A DNA stretch of 64,000 nt, from the NCBI RefSeq assembly GCF_003670115.1, contig NZ_QQTY01000002.1, positions 992,001-1,056,000 of the forward strand. The letters run 5' to 3'. The DNA comes from Natronorubrum halophilum. Its GTDB lineage: Archaea > Halobacteriota > Halobacteria > Halobacteriales > Natrialbaceae. A program made the position numbers and the translations under genes. Positions 32,821-43,340 of this stretch are shown here, one piece after another. Numbering within the stretch: the stretch's first letter is position 1; each line of letters begins with the position of its first letter. Under the pieces are notes generated by a model. The model was given only the letters and a program-made list of their open reading frames with translations, was not told the DNA's origin and ran no database searches.

Positions 32821-32957
32821 TATTCGGTTCGAAAAGACCGATCCTGGAACATGTTCGGGTCGAACTACTGGAACGGCGCGGGCGTCTCGTCATCCGTGTT
32901 GAATCCGCTCTCGAGGGGGCGCCGTGTTCACGGGCAACGACGGAGTGCGATCAGCTA

Positions 32958-34223
32958 TCAGCCGCTGGACGCCTCGAGCCGGTTGACGACCGGAGTGGCG
33001 GTGATGCCGTGGACGACGATCGAGATGAGGACCACCGCGCCGACCAGCGCCCAGAGGAGGTCGGCGTCGGCGAACACCCCTTCGTTCAATCCGTGTGCGA
33101 GGTAGTAGAACGAGCCGATTCCTCGAATGCCGAAGAAAGCGATCGTCAGCCGTTCACCCCGCTCTCCGGCGAATCCGACGAACCCTGCGACGCCGGCGAG
33201 CGGTCGAACGAGGAAGACGATAGCCACGGCGGCGATCGCGGCCTCCGTCGTCAGCGGCGAGAGCAGTCCACCGGCGATCGCACCGCCGAAAAACATCATA
33301 ATGATCCCCATTACCGTCTGCTCGGCCAGTTCGCTGATTTCGTGTAGCGCCTCGTTGTAGTCGTGTGATCGCTCGTAGTTCCGGATCGCCAGCGCCGCGA
33401 TGAAGACGGCGATAAAGCCGTAGCCGCCGACGAGTTCGGTGAGCCCGAAAACGACGAGGGTTCCGGCGACGGCCTCGAGCCCCTGTACCGACTGGGCGAT
33501 CTGCGTTTCGGGGTCCGTCCAGAAAATCACGCGCGCGATGATCCAGCCGAGAACGCCGCCGGCGAGGACGCCGACGGTTATCCTGTACACGACGTCGATC
33601 AGCAGCCACTCGCCGATCCAGTTTCCGGGCGCGATACCCAGTAACGCGATCGCGATCGCCAGGTTCGTAAACGGGAAGGCGAACCCGTCGTTCAGGCCCG
33701 CTTCGGAGGTGAGCGCGAACCGGACTTCGTCCTCCCTGTCCGACTCGTCGGGTGTCGTTTCCTCGTCGTCATCTTCGCCGGGGTCGCCGACCTGTACTTC
33801 CGACGCCAGCACGGGATCGGTCGGAGCGATACACGCGCCTAACAGGACCGCCGTGGGAACGAACAGCCCGACGTACCACCAGCCGAGCACCGCAGCACCG
33901 GCGATCGATACCGGCATCGTGATCGCCAGCAATCGCCACGTCGATGCCCACTCCCGCAGTCCGGGGACGCGATCGATTTTCAGACCGACCCCCATCAGCG
34001 CGACGATCACACCGAACTCCGCGAGTCGTTCGGTCGCGTTCCCCTGCTCGAGCGGATCCGGCGGCGGCAACCCGATCGGGAGGCTAAAGACGATCAGTCC
34101 GAACGAGACGAAAAAGAGGGGGAGCGACACCGCCCGATTGGAGACGAATCGCGGCAGTACGGCCACGCCGAACAGCACGGTCCCGATCGCGACGAGACCG
34201 ATCTCGTACAACTCGAATACCAT
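32958..34223 (-). CDS. Cation:proton antiporter (CPA1 Na+/H+ type)
   Basis: A 421-residue membrane protein with about twelve hydrophobic segments. LLGACIAPTDPVLASEVQVG carries the CPA1 signature with the ion-binding Asp, and FALTSEAGLNDGFAFPFTNLAIAI matches the ND motif of helix 5. An acidic hydrophilic loop (GEDDDEETTPDESDREDEVR) sits between them. Function: Na+(or K+)/H+ exchange for ion and pH homeostasis. The start at 34223 (MVFELYE) directly precedes the first helix; the longer frame upstream runs through an unrelated region. It diverges from the lipoprotein gene at 34318. Confidence 0.92.
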   Translation of the reverse strand: MVFELYEIGLVAIGTVLFGVAVLPRFVSNRAVSLPLFFVSFGLIVFSLPIGLPPPDPLEQGNATERLAEFGVIVALMGVGLKIDRVPGLREWASTWRLLAITMPVSIAGAAVLGWWYVGLFVPTAVLLGACIAPTDPVLASEVQVGDPGEDDDEETTPDESDREDEVRFALTSEAGLNDGFAFPFTNLAIAIALLGIAPGNWIGEWLLIDVVYRITVGVLAGGVLGWIIARVIFWTDPETQIAQSVQGLEAVAGTLVVFGLTELVGGYGFIAVFIAALAIRNYERSHDYNEALHEISELAEQTVMGIIMMFFGGAIAGGLLSPLTTEAAIAAVAIVFLVRPLAGVAGFVGFAGERGERLTIAFFGIRGIGSFYYLAHGLNEGVFADADLLWALVGAVVLISIVVHGITATPVVNRLEASSG

Positions 34224-34317
34224 CGCTGTCTCATCCCTAACCACGACGTCCCGTTTGAGTTCGTTGCCGGCGTTTGCAAAACCAACGTTGATAGCCGGCG
34301 CGCCTAATCGGCCACGT

Positions 34318-34926
34318 ATGAATCCGGGTCCGTCCCCAGCGAGTGGAAAAGCGGAGACCTCCACGAGACGGCGACTGCTACGGATGAGCGGTGTCGTCGG
34401 TCTGTTCCTCCTGAGTGGCTGTACCGAAGACGTCGGGGAGGAACTCCCGAAGAACACGAAGTGGCCCAGCGCAGCGTTGAAACCCGAGTTGCCGGTCACC
34501 GAGCGGACGGACGTCCTCGAGGAACGGATCGAGGCGCTCGCCGACGCGGAGATCACGGACGAGGACGAGTTCGGGGCGACCTTCGACGACTACGCGCTCG
34601 AGGTCGAAGCCGTCGAACGCGAGCAGAACGTCCTCTCGATCGAATACGTCAACGCGAAGCAGTACTCGGAGGGGAACCTCCACGATATCGCGCCCATCGC
34701 CGGCGCGTTCGCGGCGTTGCTCGACTCCGGCTACGACGTCCTCGGACTCGGGATCACCGTCCTCGACGGCGCGCCAGCGTCGTTCGGGTCGGCGTCGATC
34801 GAAGCCGAGTGGGCGGAGGCCTACAACGACGGCGGCCTCTCCGCAAAGGAGTACGGCGAACTGGTCGCAACGACGGTCGAATCGACGCGTCGGCCCCCGG
34901 AAGTCGGCGTTTCTCCGCGCGAGTAA
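34318..34926 (+). CDS. Lipoprotein, function unknown
   Basis: A 202-residue protein with N-terminal TRRRLLRMSG, hydrophobic VVGLFLLSGC (Cys35) and a mature part EDVGEELPKNTKWPS. This looks like a Tat-type lipoprotein signal. The mature domain is helical and acidic (EERIEALADAEITDEDEF, IEAEWAEAYNDGGLSAKEYGELVATTVEST). I do not recognise the family. A hydrophobic stretch HDIAPIAGAFAALLDSGYDVLGLGITV may be buried. It diverges from the antiporter by 94 bases. Confidence 0.72.
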   Translation: MNPGPSPASGKAETSTRRRLLRMSGVVGLFLLSGCTEDVGEELPKNTKWPSAALKPELPVTERTDVLEERIEALADAEITDEDEFGATFDDYALEVEAVEREQNVLSIEYVNAKQYSEGNLHDIAPIAGAFAALLDSGYDVLGLGITVLDGAPASFGSASIEAEWAEAYNDGGLSAKEYGELVATTVESTRRPPEVGVSPRE

Positions 34927-35044
34927 CCGTTCGCGCCCGCTCGAAACCGGGTTCGGAGTCGTCAACCGCGGATCCACTACCCTCGACCCGTGACCGAACA
35001 AGTTCGGCCACGGACGCTTGCTCGTCGCGGTCGAAGGTTCGGAT

Positions 35045-35446
35045 ATGACGGCCGAGTTGATCCACCAAACCGCGCGAGAGCAGGAGCGAACGATCGTCAC
35101 CGTTCGCTGTACTGGCCACGTCCGCGACGCCGTGGGCACCCACGAACTCGAGTTCTCCTTCGCGGGAGACCGACTTCGAGCGTTCCTCGAGGCGTTTTTC
35201 GACGAGTACGACGTCGAGGAGATGCTGATCGCCGAAACCGAGGCGGAGGCGACCGCACATGGCTGGGCGCCCGCGCCGGACGAACTGCCCGGCACCTGGC
35301 GCAAGAACCCCGAAGGCGAACAGACCAGGGCCTACGCTCGCGTCTGCATCAACGGGCGGTTCAACGAGCACTACGACGGACTCGAGACGGAACTCGAGGA
35401 CGGGGACCGCGTGGCTCTCATCTACCCGTTCATGTTCTGTTGCTGA
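35045..35446 (+). CDS. MoaD/ThiS-like beta-grasp protein ending in Cys-Cys
   Basis: A 133-residue protein. The last ~40 residues, ARVCINGRFNEHYDGLETELEDGDRVALIYPF, follow the MoaD/ThiS beta-grasp pattern (strand, glycine turn, LEDGDRVALIYP). MoaD, ThiS and archaeal SAMP proteins end in Gly-Gly, which is activated as a thiocarboxylate or attached to lysines; this protein ends MFCC instead. The N-terminal ~90 residues (TAREQERTIVTVRCTGHVRDAVGTHELEFSFAGDRLRAFLEAFFDEYDVEEMLIAETEAEA) are a further alpha/beta portion. Start at the ATG at 35045. Role unknown; conjugation via Gly-Gly is excluded. Confidence 0.72.
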   Translation: MTAELIHQTAREQERTIVTVRCTGHVRDAVGTHELEFSFAGDRLRAFLEAFFDEYDVEEMLIAETEAEATAHGWAPAPDELPGTWRKNPEGEQTRAYARVCINGRFNEHYDGLETELEDGDRVALIYPFMFCC

Positions 35447-35533
35447 CGCGGCTTCCGAGCGAGCGGTGCTCTCGCAGACAGTCCGCGGCGGCGCACACCG
35501 AGGCGATTCGGGAACCTCGAGACCGAAACCTGC

Positions 35534-37372
<1,839 letters not shown>

Positions 37373-37705
37373 TCCTGTGAAAACACACGCGAGGCCACTA
37401 CCTTACTTTTTCGCAACGGGTCCATCACGGATGGATATCTCGACAGTGATAGCGCGGGGGGCCCTCTCGGAGCAGGGAACAGAAACCGGCGGTAGGGCAC
37501 GGCGTTCGTCTCGTCCGAAAGGGCGTGGACGAGGGTGGCCGAAGACGAGATGGCGGACGTGGATTGCTCGTTCCCGGGAGACGAGCAGTCGACGGGCCGG
37601 AGCGACGCGCAGTGCCGGTCGTGACGTGAAAAGCGCCGTAAACCGGCATCTCCACTTTGCCGTCACGCAATAAAAACACAGCGGTCGGCGATCCCCGTGC
37701 AGACG
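37373..37705. other. Gene-free stretch with two strong hairpins
   Basis: 333 bases between the pccA start and the nitrilase-family stop. Two inverted repeats: CTCGTCC (37510-37516) with GGACGAG (37527-37533), and a 10-bp stem at 37562-37571 with 37581-37590 (one G-U pair in plus-strand RNA). A T-rich stretch on the minus strand follows the upstream gene. No coding frame is supported. Confidence 0.4.
37668..37679 (-). terminator. Oligo-T terminator candidate after the nitrilase-family gene
   Basis: On the minus strand tgtttttattgc, 27-38 bases after the stop codon at 37706. Confidence 0.35.
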
Positions 37706-38542
37706 CTACAGTCGTCGGTCGCGAAGCGCCGGAAACTCCTCGCGAACCCGCTCGAGCGAGCCGAGATCGATCTCGGCCAGCACCAGCGACGGCTCGTCGC
37801 CGCTCGAGGCGAGCGTGGTCCCCCACGGGTCGTAGACGGTCGATCGGCCGAGCAGCGTCGCGTCGGCGCTCTCGAAGCGACCGGAGCCGTTGATCGTCGC
37901 CACGAAACACTGATTTTCGATCGCGCGCGCTCGAGAGAGCGTTTGCCAGTGTTCGATGCGCGGATAGGGCCACGCGCTCGGAACGAGCACCAGTTCCGCG
38001 CCGGCGTCGATCAGTTCGCGGTAGAGTTCCGGAAACCGCAGATCGTAACATGTCGTCGCGCCCACGGTGACGCCGCCGACGGTCGTCGTCTCGACGCGCT
38101 CGCCGGGAACGAGCAGTTCCGCCTCCGCGGACTGATAGCCAAAGAGGTGGTGTTTCCGGTACACGAGCTGTAACTCGCCGGTCGCATCGAACAGCGCGGC
38201 CGTGTTCGCGAGCCCCGCTTCGGCGGGCGTTGCGACGCTATCGGTGGCTGCGAGGTCTTCGACGATGCTCCCCGCGAGGACGGCGATATCGTGCTCGGCA
38301 GCCGCCGCTCGAATCCGGGAGAACGTTTCCCCCTCGAAGGGCTCGGCGTGGCGCTCGTAGCTGTCGAACGCGAAGTAGCCGACGTTAAACAGTTCGGGAA
38401 GGGCGACGAGATCCGCGCCGCGCGAGGCCGCACGCGTTATCGCCTCGAGTGCGCGCTCGACGTTCGCGTCGATTTCGGTGGCTTCGACCCGGATCTGGGC
38501 GAGCGCGAGCGCCAGCGTGTCGCCGGTTGGTGGTGGATGCAT
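37706..38542 (-). CDS. Carbon-nitrogen hydrolase (nitrilase superfamily)
   Basis: A 278-residue amidase/nitrilase-fold enzyme with the complete Glu-Lys-Cys triad: Glu in LVALPELFNVGY, Lys in LQLVYRKHHLFGY and Cys in GATTCYDLRFPELYR. The late VPSAWPYPRIEHWQTLSRARAIENQCFVATING region is typical of the Nit/omega-amidase branch. Substrate is unknown (omega-amides or N-carbamoyl compounds). It begins two bases after the SRPBCC gene stops and forms a pair with it. Between pccBX and pccA it may be co-transcribed with the carboxylase genes. Confidence 0.92.
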   Translation of the reverse strand: MHPPPTGDTLALALAQIRVEATEIDANVERALEAITRAASRGADLVALPELFNVGYFAFDSYERHAEPFEGETFSRIRAAAAEHDIAVLAGSIVEDLAATDSVATPAEAGLANTAALFDATGELQLVYRKHHLFGYQSAEAELLVPGERVETTTVGGVTVGATTCYDLRFPELYRELIDAGAELVLVPSAWPYPRIEHWQTLSRARAIENQCFVATINGSGRFESADATLLGRSTVYDPWGTTLASSGDEPSLVLAEIDLGSLERVREEFPALRDRRL

Positions 38543-38544
38543 GG

Positions 38545-38985
38545 TTACTCGGATCGGGTCGACTGCAAGTCGTCCTCGAGGGCGCGACGGAGGTTCTCGA
38601 GTTCCCCGTCTAGGTTGCGCTTGAAGAACTTTTCGACGCCGGGGAGTTTCCCGTCGACGAGAAAGTGATTCTCGAGACGCGTGCCGTCGTCGGTCTCGAC
38701 GATCGCGTGTTCGCCGGTGACCGTCATCACCTTCGATTTTCCGACGAATTTGACGAACTCCGGGGGCTCGCGCGTGACGTCCTCGGTTTCGACGGCGACC
38801 GTTTTGCGTACGAGCGGAATCGGCAGTTCGACGTGCCAGGTTACCCGCCGACCGTCCGGATCGTTGACGGTGTACTCCTGGACGACGCTGATTGCTCGCG
38901 CACGGTTCTCCGGATCGGCGATAAACTCCCAGACGCGTTCGGGTGGTGCCGACAGTTCGAACGACCGGTCGACCCGTACAGTCAT
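38545..38985 (-). CDS. SRPBCC (CoxG/polyketide cyclase-like) protein
   Basis: A 146-residue START-like protein: VRVDRSFELSAPPERVWEFIADPENRARAI at the N-terminus is the SRPBCC start, followed by beta strands (YTVNDPDGRRVTWHVELPIPL, VKFVGKSKVMTVTGEHAIVETDDGTRLENHF) and the long C-terminal helix LENLRRALEDDL. The cavity binds a hydrophobic or small organic ligand; function unknown. The next gene starts two bases after its stop, so both form one unit. Confidence 0.85.
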   Translation of the reverse strand: MTVRVDRSFELSAPPERVWEFIADPENRARAISVVQEYTVNDPDGRRVTWHVELPIPLVRKTVAVETEDVTREPPEFVKFVGKSKVMTVTGEHAIVETDDGTRLENHFLVDGKLPGVEKFFKRNLDGELENLRRALEDDLQSTRSE

Positions 38986-39058
38986 GGCCCTAACTGAGGG
39001 CGTCTGCGATAAAAAGACCGCGGCACGGATCCGGTCACCGAGGTCACGTTCGGCCGGA

Positions 39059-39283
39059 TTAGCTAACCGTGACTTTCCACGTGGTCGAGCGAGCGCGGCC
39101 CCACTTCTCGATATCGACCTCGTCCGATTTCTCCGCGAGATGGGGGAGCCGAGAGCCTACCTGTTTCGACGAGAGTCCGATCGCGTTCGCGATATTTTTC
39201 GCCCGAAAGTACTGTTCACCTCGGGCGGCACTCTCACGGAGGTACGAGAGAATTCGCTGCTCTTCGTCGGAATAGTCGGTCAT
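39059..39283 (-). CDS. Small winged-helix protein (DUF7123-like)
   Basis: A 74-residue protein: YSDEEQRILSYLRESAARGEQYFRAKNIANAIGLSSKQVGSRLPHLAEKS is a clear helix-turn-helix, and VDIEKWGRARSTTWKVTVS the wing. Small winged helices of this pattern are conserved in haloarchaea; I believe the family is DUF7123. Probably a DNA-binding regulator, with no target indicated. It is 73 bases upstream of the SRPBCC gene on the same strand. Confidence 0.82.
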   Translation of the reverse strand: MTDYSDEEQRILSYLRESAARGEQYFRAKNIANAIGLSSKQVGSRLPHLAEKSDEVDIEKWGRARSTTWKVTVS

Positions 39284-39397
39284 CGTCCGTACCTGTCCAT
39301 AGGGCGTCGTCGCTCTTAACTGTTAGCGGATACTCTCAGCCCGATCATCGGGTGTATTCGAACGGCTCGAGGTCGGCATCGCGGCTTTCGTCGTCTA

Positions 39398-39586
39398 TCA
39401 GTCCCAGTAGAGGTGGATGCTGACGACCGCCAGCGAGCTAAAGAGCATCGCTGCTGCAAAACCCCACGCAGCGGTCATATCCGGCGCGCCGGTGAACATC
39501 AACAGTGCACCGATCGCCGCGACTGCGCCGAGGGCAAGCGCTAGTCCAACACCCATATCCGTCGTCGACTCGGATTCCGTGGCCAT
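39398..39586 (-). CDS. Small membrane protein (possibly DUF7525)
   Basis: A 62-residue protein: an acidic/hydroxylated start (MATESESTTDMG), two hydrophobic helices [19 protein letters not shown] and MTAAWGFAAAMLFSSLAVVSIHLYW, then a single Asp. Function unknown. The frame continues upstream but MATESES fits the position of the first helix. Confidence 0.65.
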   Translation of the reverse strand: MATESESTTDMGVGLALALGAVAAIGALLMFTGAPDMTAAWGFAAAMLFSSLAVVSIHLYWD

Positions 39587-39708
39587 GCTCCGGGGTTGTG
39601 TATGGGGTCTCTTAATTGCATCCATTGACGGTCAAAACAGCGGGCTCGTCGGAGTCGAACGGAAGCGATTCGCGAAAATCGGTCGGCTGCGTAGCGCCGA
39701 GGATCGGC

Positions 39709-40080
39709 TTAAAACCGGTCCGTTCGCCCAGAAGCCGACCACGGATCGGTCGGACTCTCGCGTGGAACGCGAACGGTTCGGTGTTGTTGCGCCCGAACGC
39801 GGCCGGCGAACGACCAGCGCTTTCCGTCCCACGTCTCCTCGCCGCTTGCGGCCGCCGCGGCGACCGCGAGCGCGTGGTCGTGGAGGTGAGCGCCGATAGC
39901 CGTCACGATTGCGGCCGCCTCCTCGGCGTCGGCGTCGTCGGGAAGGGTGAGTTCGACATCCGAGAGGGCGTCGGCCTCGAGTACGATCGGGTCGTCGCGG
40001 TCCGACTGTGACTCTCGGTTCGACTCGCCGTCGTCACGACCGCCGCCGATATCGGCGTTCGACTGTTGCTGAGAGGTCAT
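39709..40080 (-). CDS. pccX: PccX-type third subunit of propionyl/acetyl-CoA carboxylase
   Basis: A 123-residue protein directly behind pccB. Acidic N-terminal part ([15 protein letters not shown]), then [39 protein letters not shown] and the conserved ending [15 protein letters not shown].., [13 protein letters not shown]. This matches the haloarchaeal PccX protein described as an essential third subunit of propionyl-CoA carboxylase in Haloferax mediterranei (from memory). A GTG at 40089, touching the pccB stop, or the ATG at 40080 may be the start. It is translationally coupled to pccB. Confidence 0.85.
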   Translation of the reverse strand: MTSQQQSNADIGGGRDDGESNRESQSDRDDPIVLEADALSDVELTLPDDADAEEAAAIVTAIGAHLHDHALAVAAAAASGEETWDGKRWSFAGRVRAQQHRTVRVPRESPTDPWSASGRTDRF

Positions 40081-40089
40081 CTGGGTCAC

Positions 40090-41640
40090 TTACAGCGGGA
40101 TGTTCCCGTGTTTCTTGTCCGGGTTCTGTTTGCGCTTCGTCTCGAGCATCTCGAGGTCGTCGATCAGCCGCGGACGCGTCTCAGTCGGGACGATGACGTC
40201 GTCCAGGAACCCTTTGTCCGTTGCGGTGTAGGGGTTGGCGAACTCCTCGCGGTACTCCTCGATGAGTTCGTCCCGCAGTTCGTCGGGGTTGTCGGATTCG
40301 GCGAGTTCATTGCGATAGAGGATGTTGACCGCGCCCTGTGGCCCCATGACGGCGATTTCCGCGGTCGGCCACGCGTAGTTGACGTCCGCGCCGAGGTTCT
40401 TCGAGGCCATGACGCAGTAGGCACCGCCGTAGGCTTTCCGAGTGATGACCGTCAGCAGCGGAACGGTCGCTTCCGCGTACGCGTAGAGTAACTTCGCGCC
40501 GTGTCGAATAATGCCTCGGTGTTCCTGATCCGTCCCGGGCATGTAGCCGGGCACGTCGACGAACGTGACGATCGGGATGTTGAAGGAATCACAGAAGCGG
40601 ACGAATCGCGACCCCTTCATCGAAGCGTCGACGGTGAGCGTACCGGCGTTCACTCGAGGCTGGTTCGCGACGAGTCCGACCGAGCGGCCGTCCAGTCGGC
40701 CGAAGCCGACGACGACGTTTTTCGCGAAGTTGTCCGCGACCTCGAAAAAGGAGCCCTCGTCGACGACGCTGTCGATGACGTCGGTCATGTCGTAGGGTTT
40801 CTGCGGGCTCGGAGGAACGATGCTCTTGAGTTCCTCGTCCCGACGATCCGGATCGTCCCACGGCTCGACGCGCGGCGGGTCCTCGACGTTGTTCTGTGGA
40901 AGATACGAGAGCAGTCGCTTGATGTCGTCGAGGGCCTGTTCTTCGCTTTCACAGGCGAACTGGGCGACGCCGGTCTTGCCGGCGTGGGTCATTGCGCCGC
41001 CGAGTTCCTCGTGGGTGACCTCCTCACCGGTGACGGTCTTGGTGACGCCGGGGCCGGTGATGTACATGTGGCTGGTGTCTTTGACCATGAAGATGAAGTC
41101 CGTGATCGACGGCGAGTAGACCGCGCCACCCGCACACGGACCCATGATCGAGGAAATCTGCGGAACCACGCCGCTGGCTTCCTGATTTCGTCGAAAGATT
41201 TCGGTGAAACCGGCGAGGCTCTTGACGCCCTCCTGAATGCGGGCCCCGGCGGAGTCGTTGAGTCCGACGACGGGAGCGCCGACTTCCATCGCCATATCCA
41301 TGACCTTACAGATCTTCTCGGCGAAGACCTCGCCGAGCGAACCGCCGAAAACGGTGAAATCGTGTGCGAAAACGAAGACGGTACGGCCGTTGACCTCACC
41401 GTATCCCGTGACGACGCCGTCGCCCGGGACCTTCTTTTCTTCCATGCCGAACTGACTCGTCTGGTGGGTTCGAAGCTGATCGAACTCCGTGAAGGTTCCC
41501 TCGTCGAGGAAGTAGTCGATTCGCTCGCGGGCGGTCATCTTCCCCTTGTCGTGTTGCTTCTCGATTCGGTCCTCGCCGCCGCCGAGGCGGGCCTCCTCGC
41601 GCAACTCCTCGAGTTCGTTGATCCGATCTTCCATGGTCAT
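40090..41640 (-). CDS. pccB: Propionyl/acetyl-CoA carboxylase carboxyltransferase subunit
   Basis: A 516-residue carboxyltransferase of the crotonase fold. Seen: MTARERIDYFLDEGTFTEFDQL, FVFAHDFTVFGGSLGEVFAEKICKVMDMAM, VGLNDSAGARIQEGVKSLAGF, the oxyanion-hole segment SIMGPCAGGAVYSPSITDF and the second-half segment FCDSFNIPIVTFVDVPGYMPG and KAYGGAYCVM. It transfers carboxyl from carboxybiotin (on PccA) to propionyl- or acetyl-CoA. The first methionine of MTMEDRINELEELREEA is used as the start. pccX overlaps or abuts its stop. Confidence 0.96.
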   Translation of the reverse strand: MTMEDRINELEELREEARLGGGEDRIEKQHDKGKMTARERIDYFLDEGTFTEFDQLRTHQTSQFGMEEKKVPGDGVVTGYGEVNGRTVFVFAHDFTVFGGSLGEVFAEKICKVMDMAMEVGAPVVGLNDSAGARIQEGVKSLAGFTEIFRRNQEASGVVPQISSIMGPCAGGAVYSPSITDFIFMVKDTSHMYITGPGVTKTVTGEEVTHEELGGAMTHAGKTGVAQFACESEEQALDDIKRLLSYLPQNNVEDPPRVEPWDDPDRRDEELKSIVPPSPQKPYDMTDVIDSVVDEGSFFEVADNFAKNVVVGFGRLDGRSVGLVANQPRVNAGTLTVDASMKGSRFVRFCDSFNIPIVTFVDVPGYMPGTDQEHRGIIRHGAKLLYAYAEATVPLLTVITRKAYGGAYCVMASKNLGADVNYAWPTAEIAVMGPQGAVNILYRNELAESDNPDELRDELIEEYREEFANPYTATDKGFLDDVIVPTETRPRLIDDLEMLETKRKQNPDKKHGNIPL

Positions 41641-41818
41641 TGATGAACCCTCCCGTTCATTGCCCGAGGAAACGGTCACGTCCCTCAAAAACGTTCGGTA
41701 ACTCGTAGTATTCTCCCGACCCTGGGTATGCGTAACTATGCCACTATCACGCTGACTACGCAATTATGTGACCGGTTTTCGATGGTAATTTTCGTCCATA
41801 ACCCACTGTTCGAGCAAA

Positions 41819-41828
41819 CATATATATA
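41819..41828 (+). promoter_or_regulatory. TATA box of the substrate-binding protein gene
   Basis: catatatata, 23-32 bases upstream of the ATG at 41851. Confidence 0.55.
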
Positions 41829-41850
41829 GGAGTTCTAGCCACTGTCATTC

Positions 41851-43134
41851 ATGGTACGGCAACTCAACCGGCGGCGGGTGCTTGCTGGTATCGGTACGAC
41901 TGGTGCAATCGGTGTGGCGGGCTGTCTCGATAGTCTCGATCCGGGTGACGACGAAGAGTCGACCGACGAAGACATCGAACCGGCCGGCGTCGACGACGGC
42001 TACGAAGTCAAACTCGGGATCCTCGGTGCCGTGACGGGCGACCTCGGTTCGCTCGGTCCACCGATTCGAGACGCTGCTCAACTCCCCGTAACACAACTCG
42101 AGAGCGAAGGTGCACCGATCGAGTTAGACGTCCAGGCCGAGGACACGCAGACGGATCCGACGGCGGGGATCAGTGCCGCCGGAAGTCTCGTCAACGCCGG
42201 CTATCCGATGGTCAACGGTGCGCTCGCGTCGAACGTTACGAACCAGGTGATGACCAACGAGTTCATTCAGAACGAGGTCGTCGCCTGTTCACCCGCGAGT
42301 ACCGACGTCGGTCTCACCGATCTCGACGATAACGGCTACTTCTTCCGGACGGCACCGAGCGACCTGCTTCAGGGGGAAGTGCTCGCAGAGGTGGCGACCA
42401 GCGACCTCGGTGCCGAATCGACGTCGACGCTGTTCCTCAACGACGACTACGGGCAGGGGCTTGCAGAAGTCTACGTGGACGCGTTCGAGGATGCGGACGG
42501 AACCGTAGAAGCGGAGGTCTCGTTCGAACCCGCTCAGGCGTCGTACTCCTCGGTACTCGAGGAGGCGCTCTCCAACGACCCCGACACGCTGATGATCGTC
42601 GGCTTCCCCGAGAGCGGGATTCAGCTGTTCAACGATTACTACTCCGGCTGGGACGACAGCGACGTCGACATCCTCGTCACCGACGGACTGGCCGAGGGAA
42701 GCCTCCCCGGCGAAGTCGGCAACGACATGGAAAACGTCACCGCGACCGCGCCGAGCGCGGCCGGGCCGGCGGTGGACGCGTTTACCGACCTCTACGAATC
42801 CGAGTACGACGCGAGTCCGAGCGTGTTCAACTCGCACGCGTACGACGCGAGCGCAGTCCTGATCCTCGCGAACGTCTCCGCGGGCGAAAACACCGGCTCG
42901 GCGATCCGCGACCACATGCGGTCGGTGACCAGCGGCGACGGCGATACGTTCGGCCCCGCCGAACTGACCGAGGCCGTCGAGACGCTCGCCGACGGGGACC
43001 CGGTCGTCTACGAAGGCGCATCGAGTTCGGTCGTGTTCGACGACAACGGCGACGTGGAATCCGCAGCCTTCGATATCCTCGAGTTCAACGGCGGCGAGCT
43101 CGAGACGAGCGAGACGCGGGAGTTCGGTAACTGA
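41851..43134 (+). CDS. Branched-chain amino-acid type ABC transporter substrate-binding lipoprotein (LivK-like)
   Basis: A 427-residue binding protein. Twin Arg in NRRRVLAG and the lipobox IGVAGC (Cys25) indicate Tat export and anchoring; an acidic linker leads to the type I periplasmic-binding fold: VKLGILGAVTGDLGSLGPPIRDAAQL, GALASNVTNQVMTNEF, STLFLNDDYGQGLAEVYVDAF, DPDTLMIVGFPESG, FNSHAYDASAVLILAN. It collects the substrate outside the cell and delivers it to LivHM. It lies on the opposite strand, its 3' end facing the 3' end of livF. Confidence 0.93.
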   Translation: MVRQLNRRRVLAGIGTTGAIGVAGCLDSLDPGDDEESTDEDIEPAGVDDGYEVKLGILGAVTGDLGSLGPPIRDAAQLPVTQLESEGAPIELDVQAEDTQTDPTAGISAAGSLVNAGYPMVNGALASNVTNQVMTNEFIQNEVVACSPASTDVGLTDLDDNGYFFRTAPSDLLQGEVLAEVATSDLGAESTSTLFLNDDYGQGLAEVYVDAFEDADGTVEAEVSFEPAQASYSSVLEEALSNDPDTLMIVGFPESGIQLFNDYYSGWDDSDVDILVTDGLAEGSLPGEVGNDMENVTATAPSAAGPAVDAFTDLYESEYDASPSVFNSHAYDASAVLILANVSAGENTGSAIRDHMRSVTSGDGDTFGPAELTEAVETLADGDPVVYEGASSSVVFDDNGDVESAAFDILEFNGGELETSETREFGN

Positions 43135-43340
43135 CCGCGGCGTCGACGCGACAACTACGCGTTTTTCGAGGCGGATAACCGTGAGCGACGGGTCATCCGA
43201 ATGATCTCGCGCGTAACGGCCGGTTCCAACCACCGACTACCGACCGGTGTCGCGTCCGCGAGTCGATTCGATACGCCCCGCGCTCGATCGTCGAGAAAAT
43301 CGAACGAAAGAACAGCCGCGAGCCGACGCAGCGAGCGACG

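Larger units (their letters stand above)
32592..32957. other. AT-rich gene-free stretch
   Basis: About 32600-32760 is the most AT-rich part of this region. It contains the HalOD1 promoter, a perfect 12-base palindrome CATAATATTATG (32713-32724) and a small candidate open frame at 32722. Confidence 0.5.

Noticed and set aside
37460-37500. Similarity of gaacagaaaccggcgg to the RNase P RNA CR-V sequence
   Set aside because: No CR-I, CR-II or CR-IV partner sequences are found at the expected distances, and the 5' half would have to lie inside pccA.
37403-37666. 87-codon minus-strand frame in the pccA upstream region
   Set aside because: Strongly basic, no motif, and crosses the two inverted repeats; looks non-coding.
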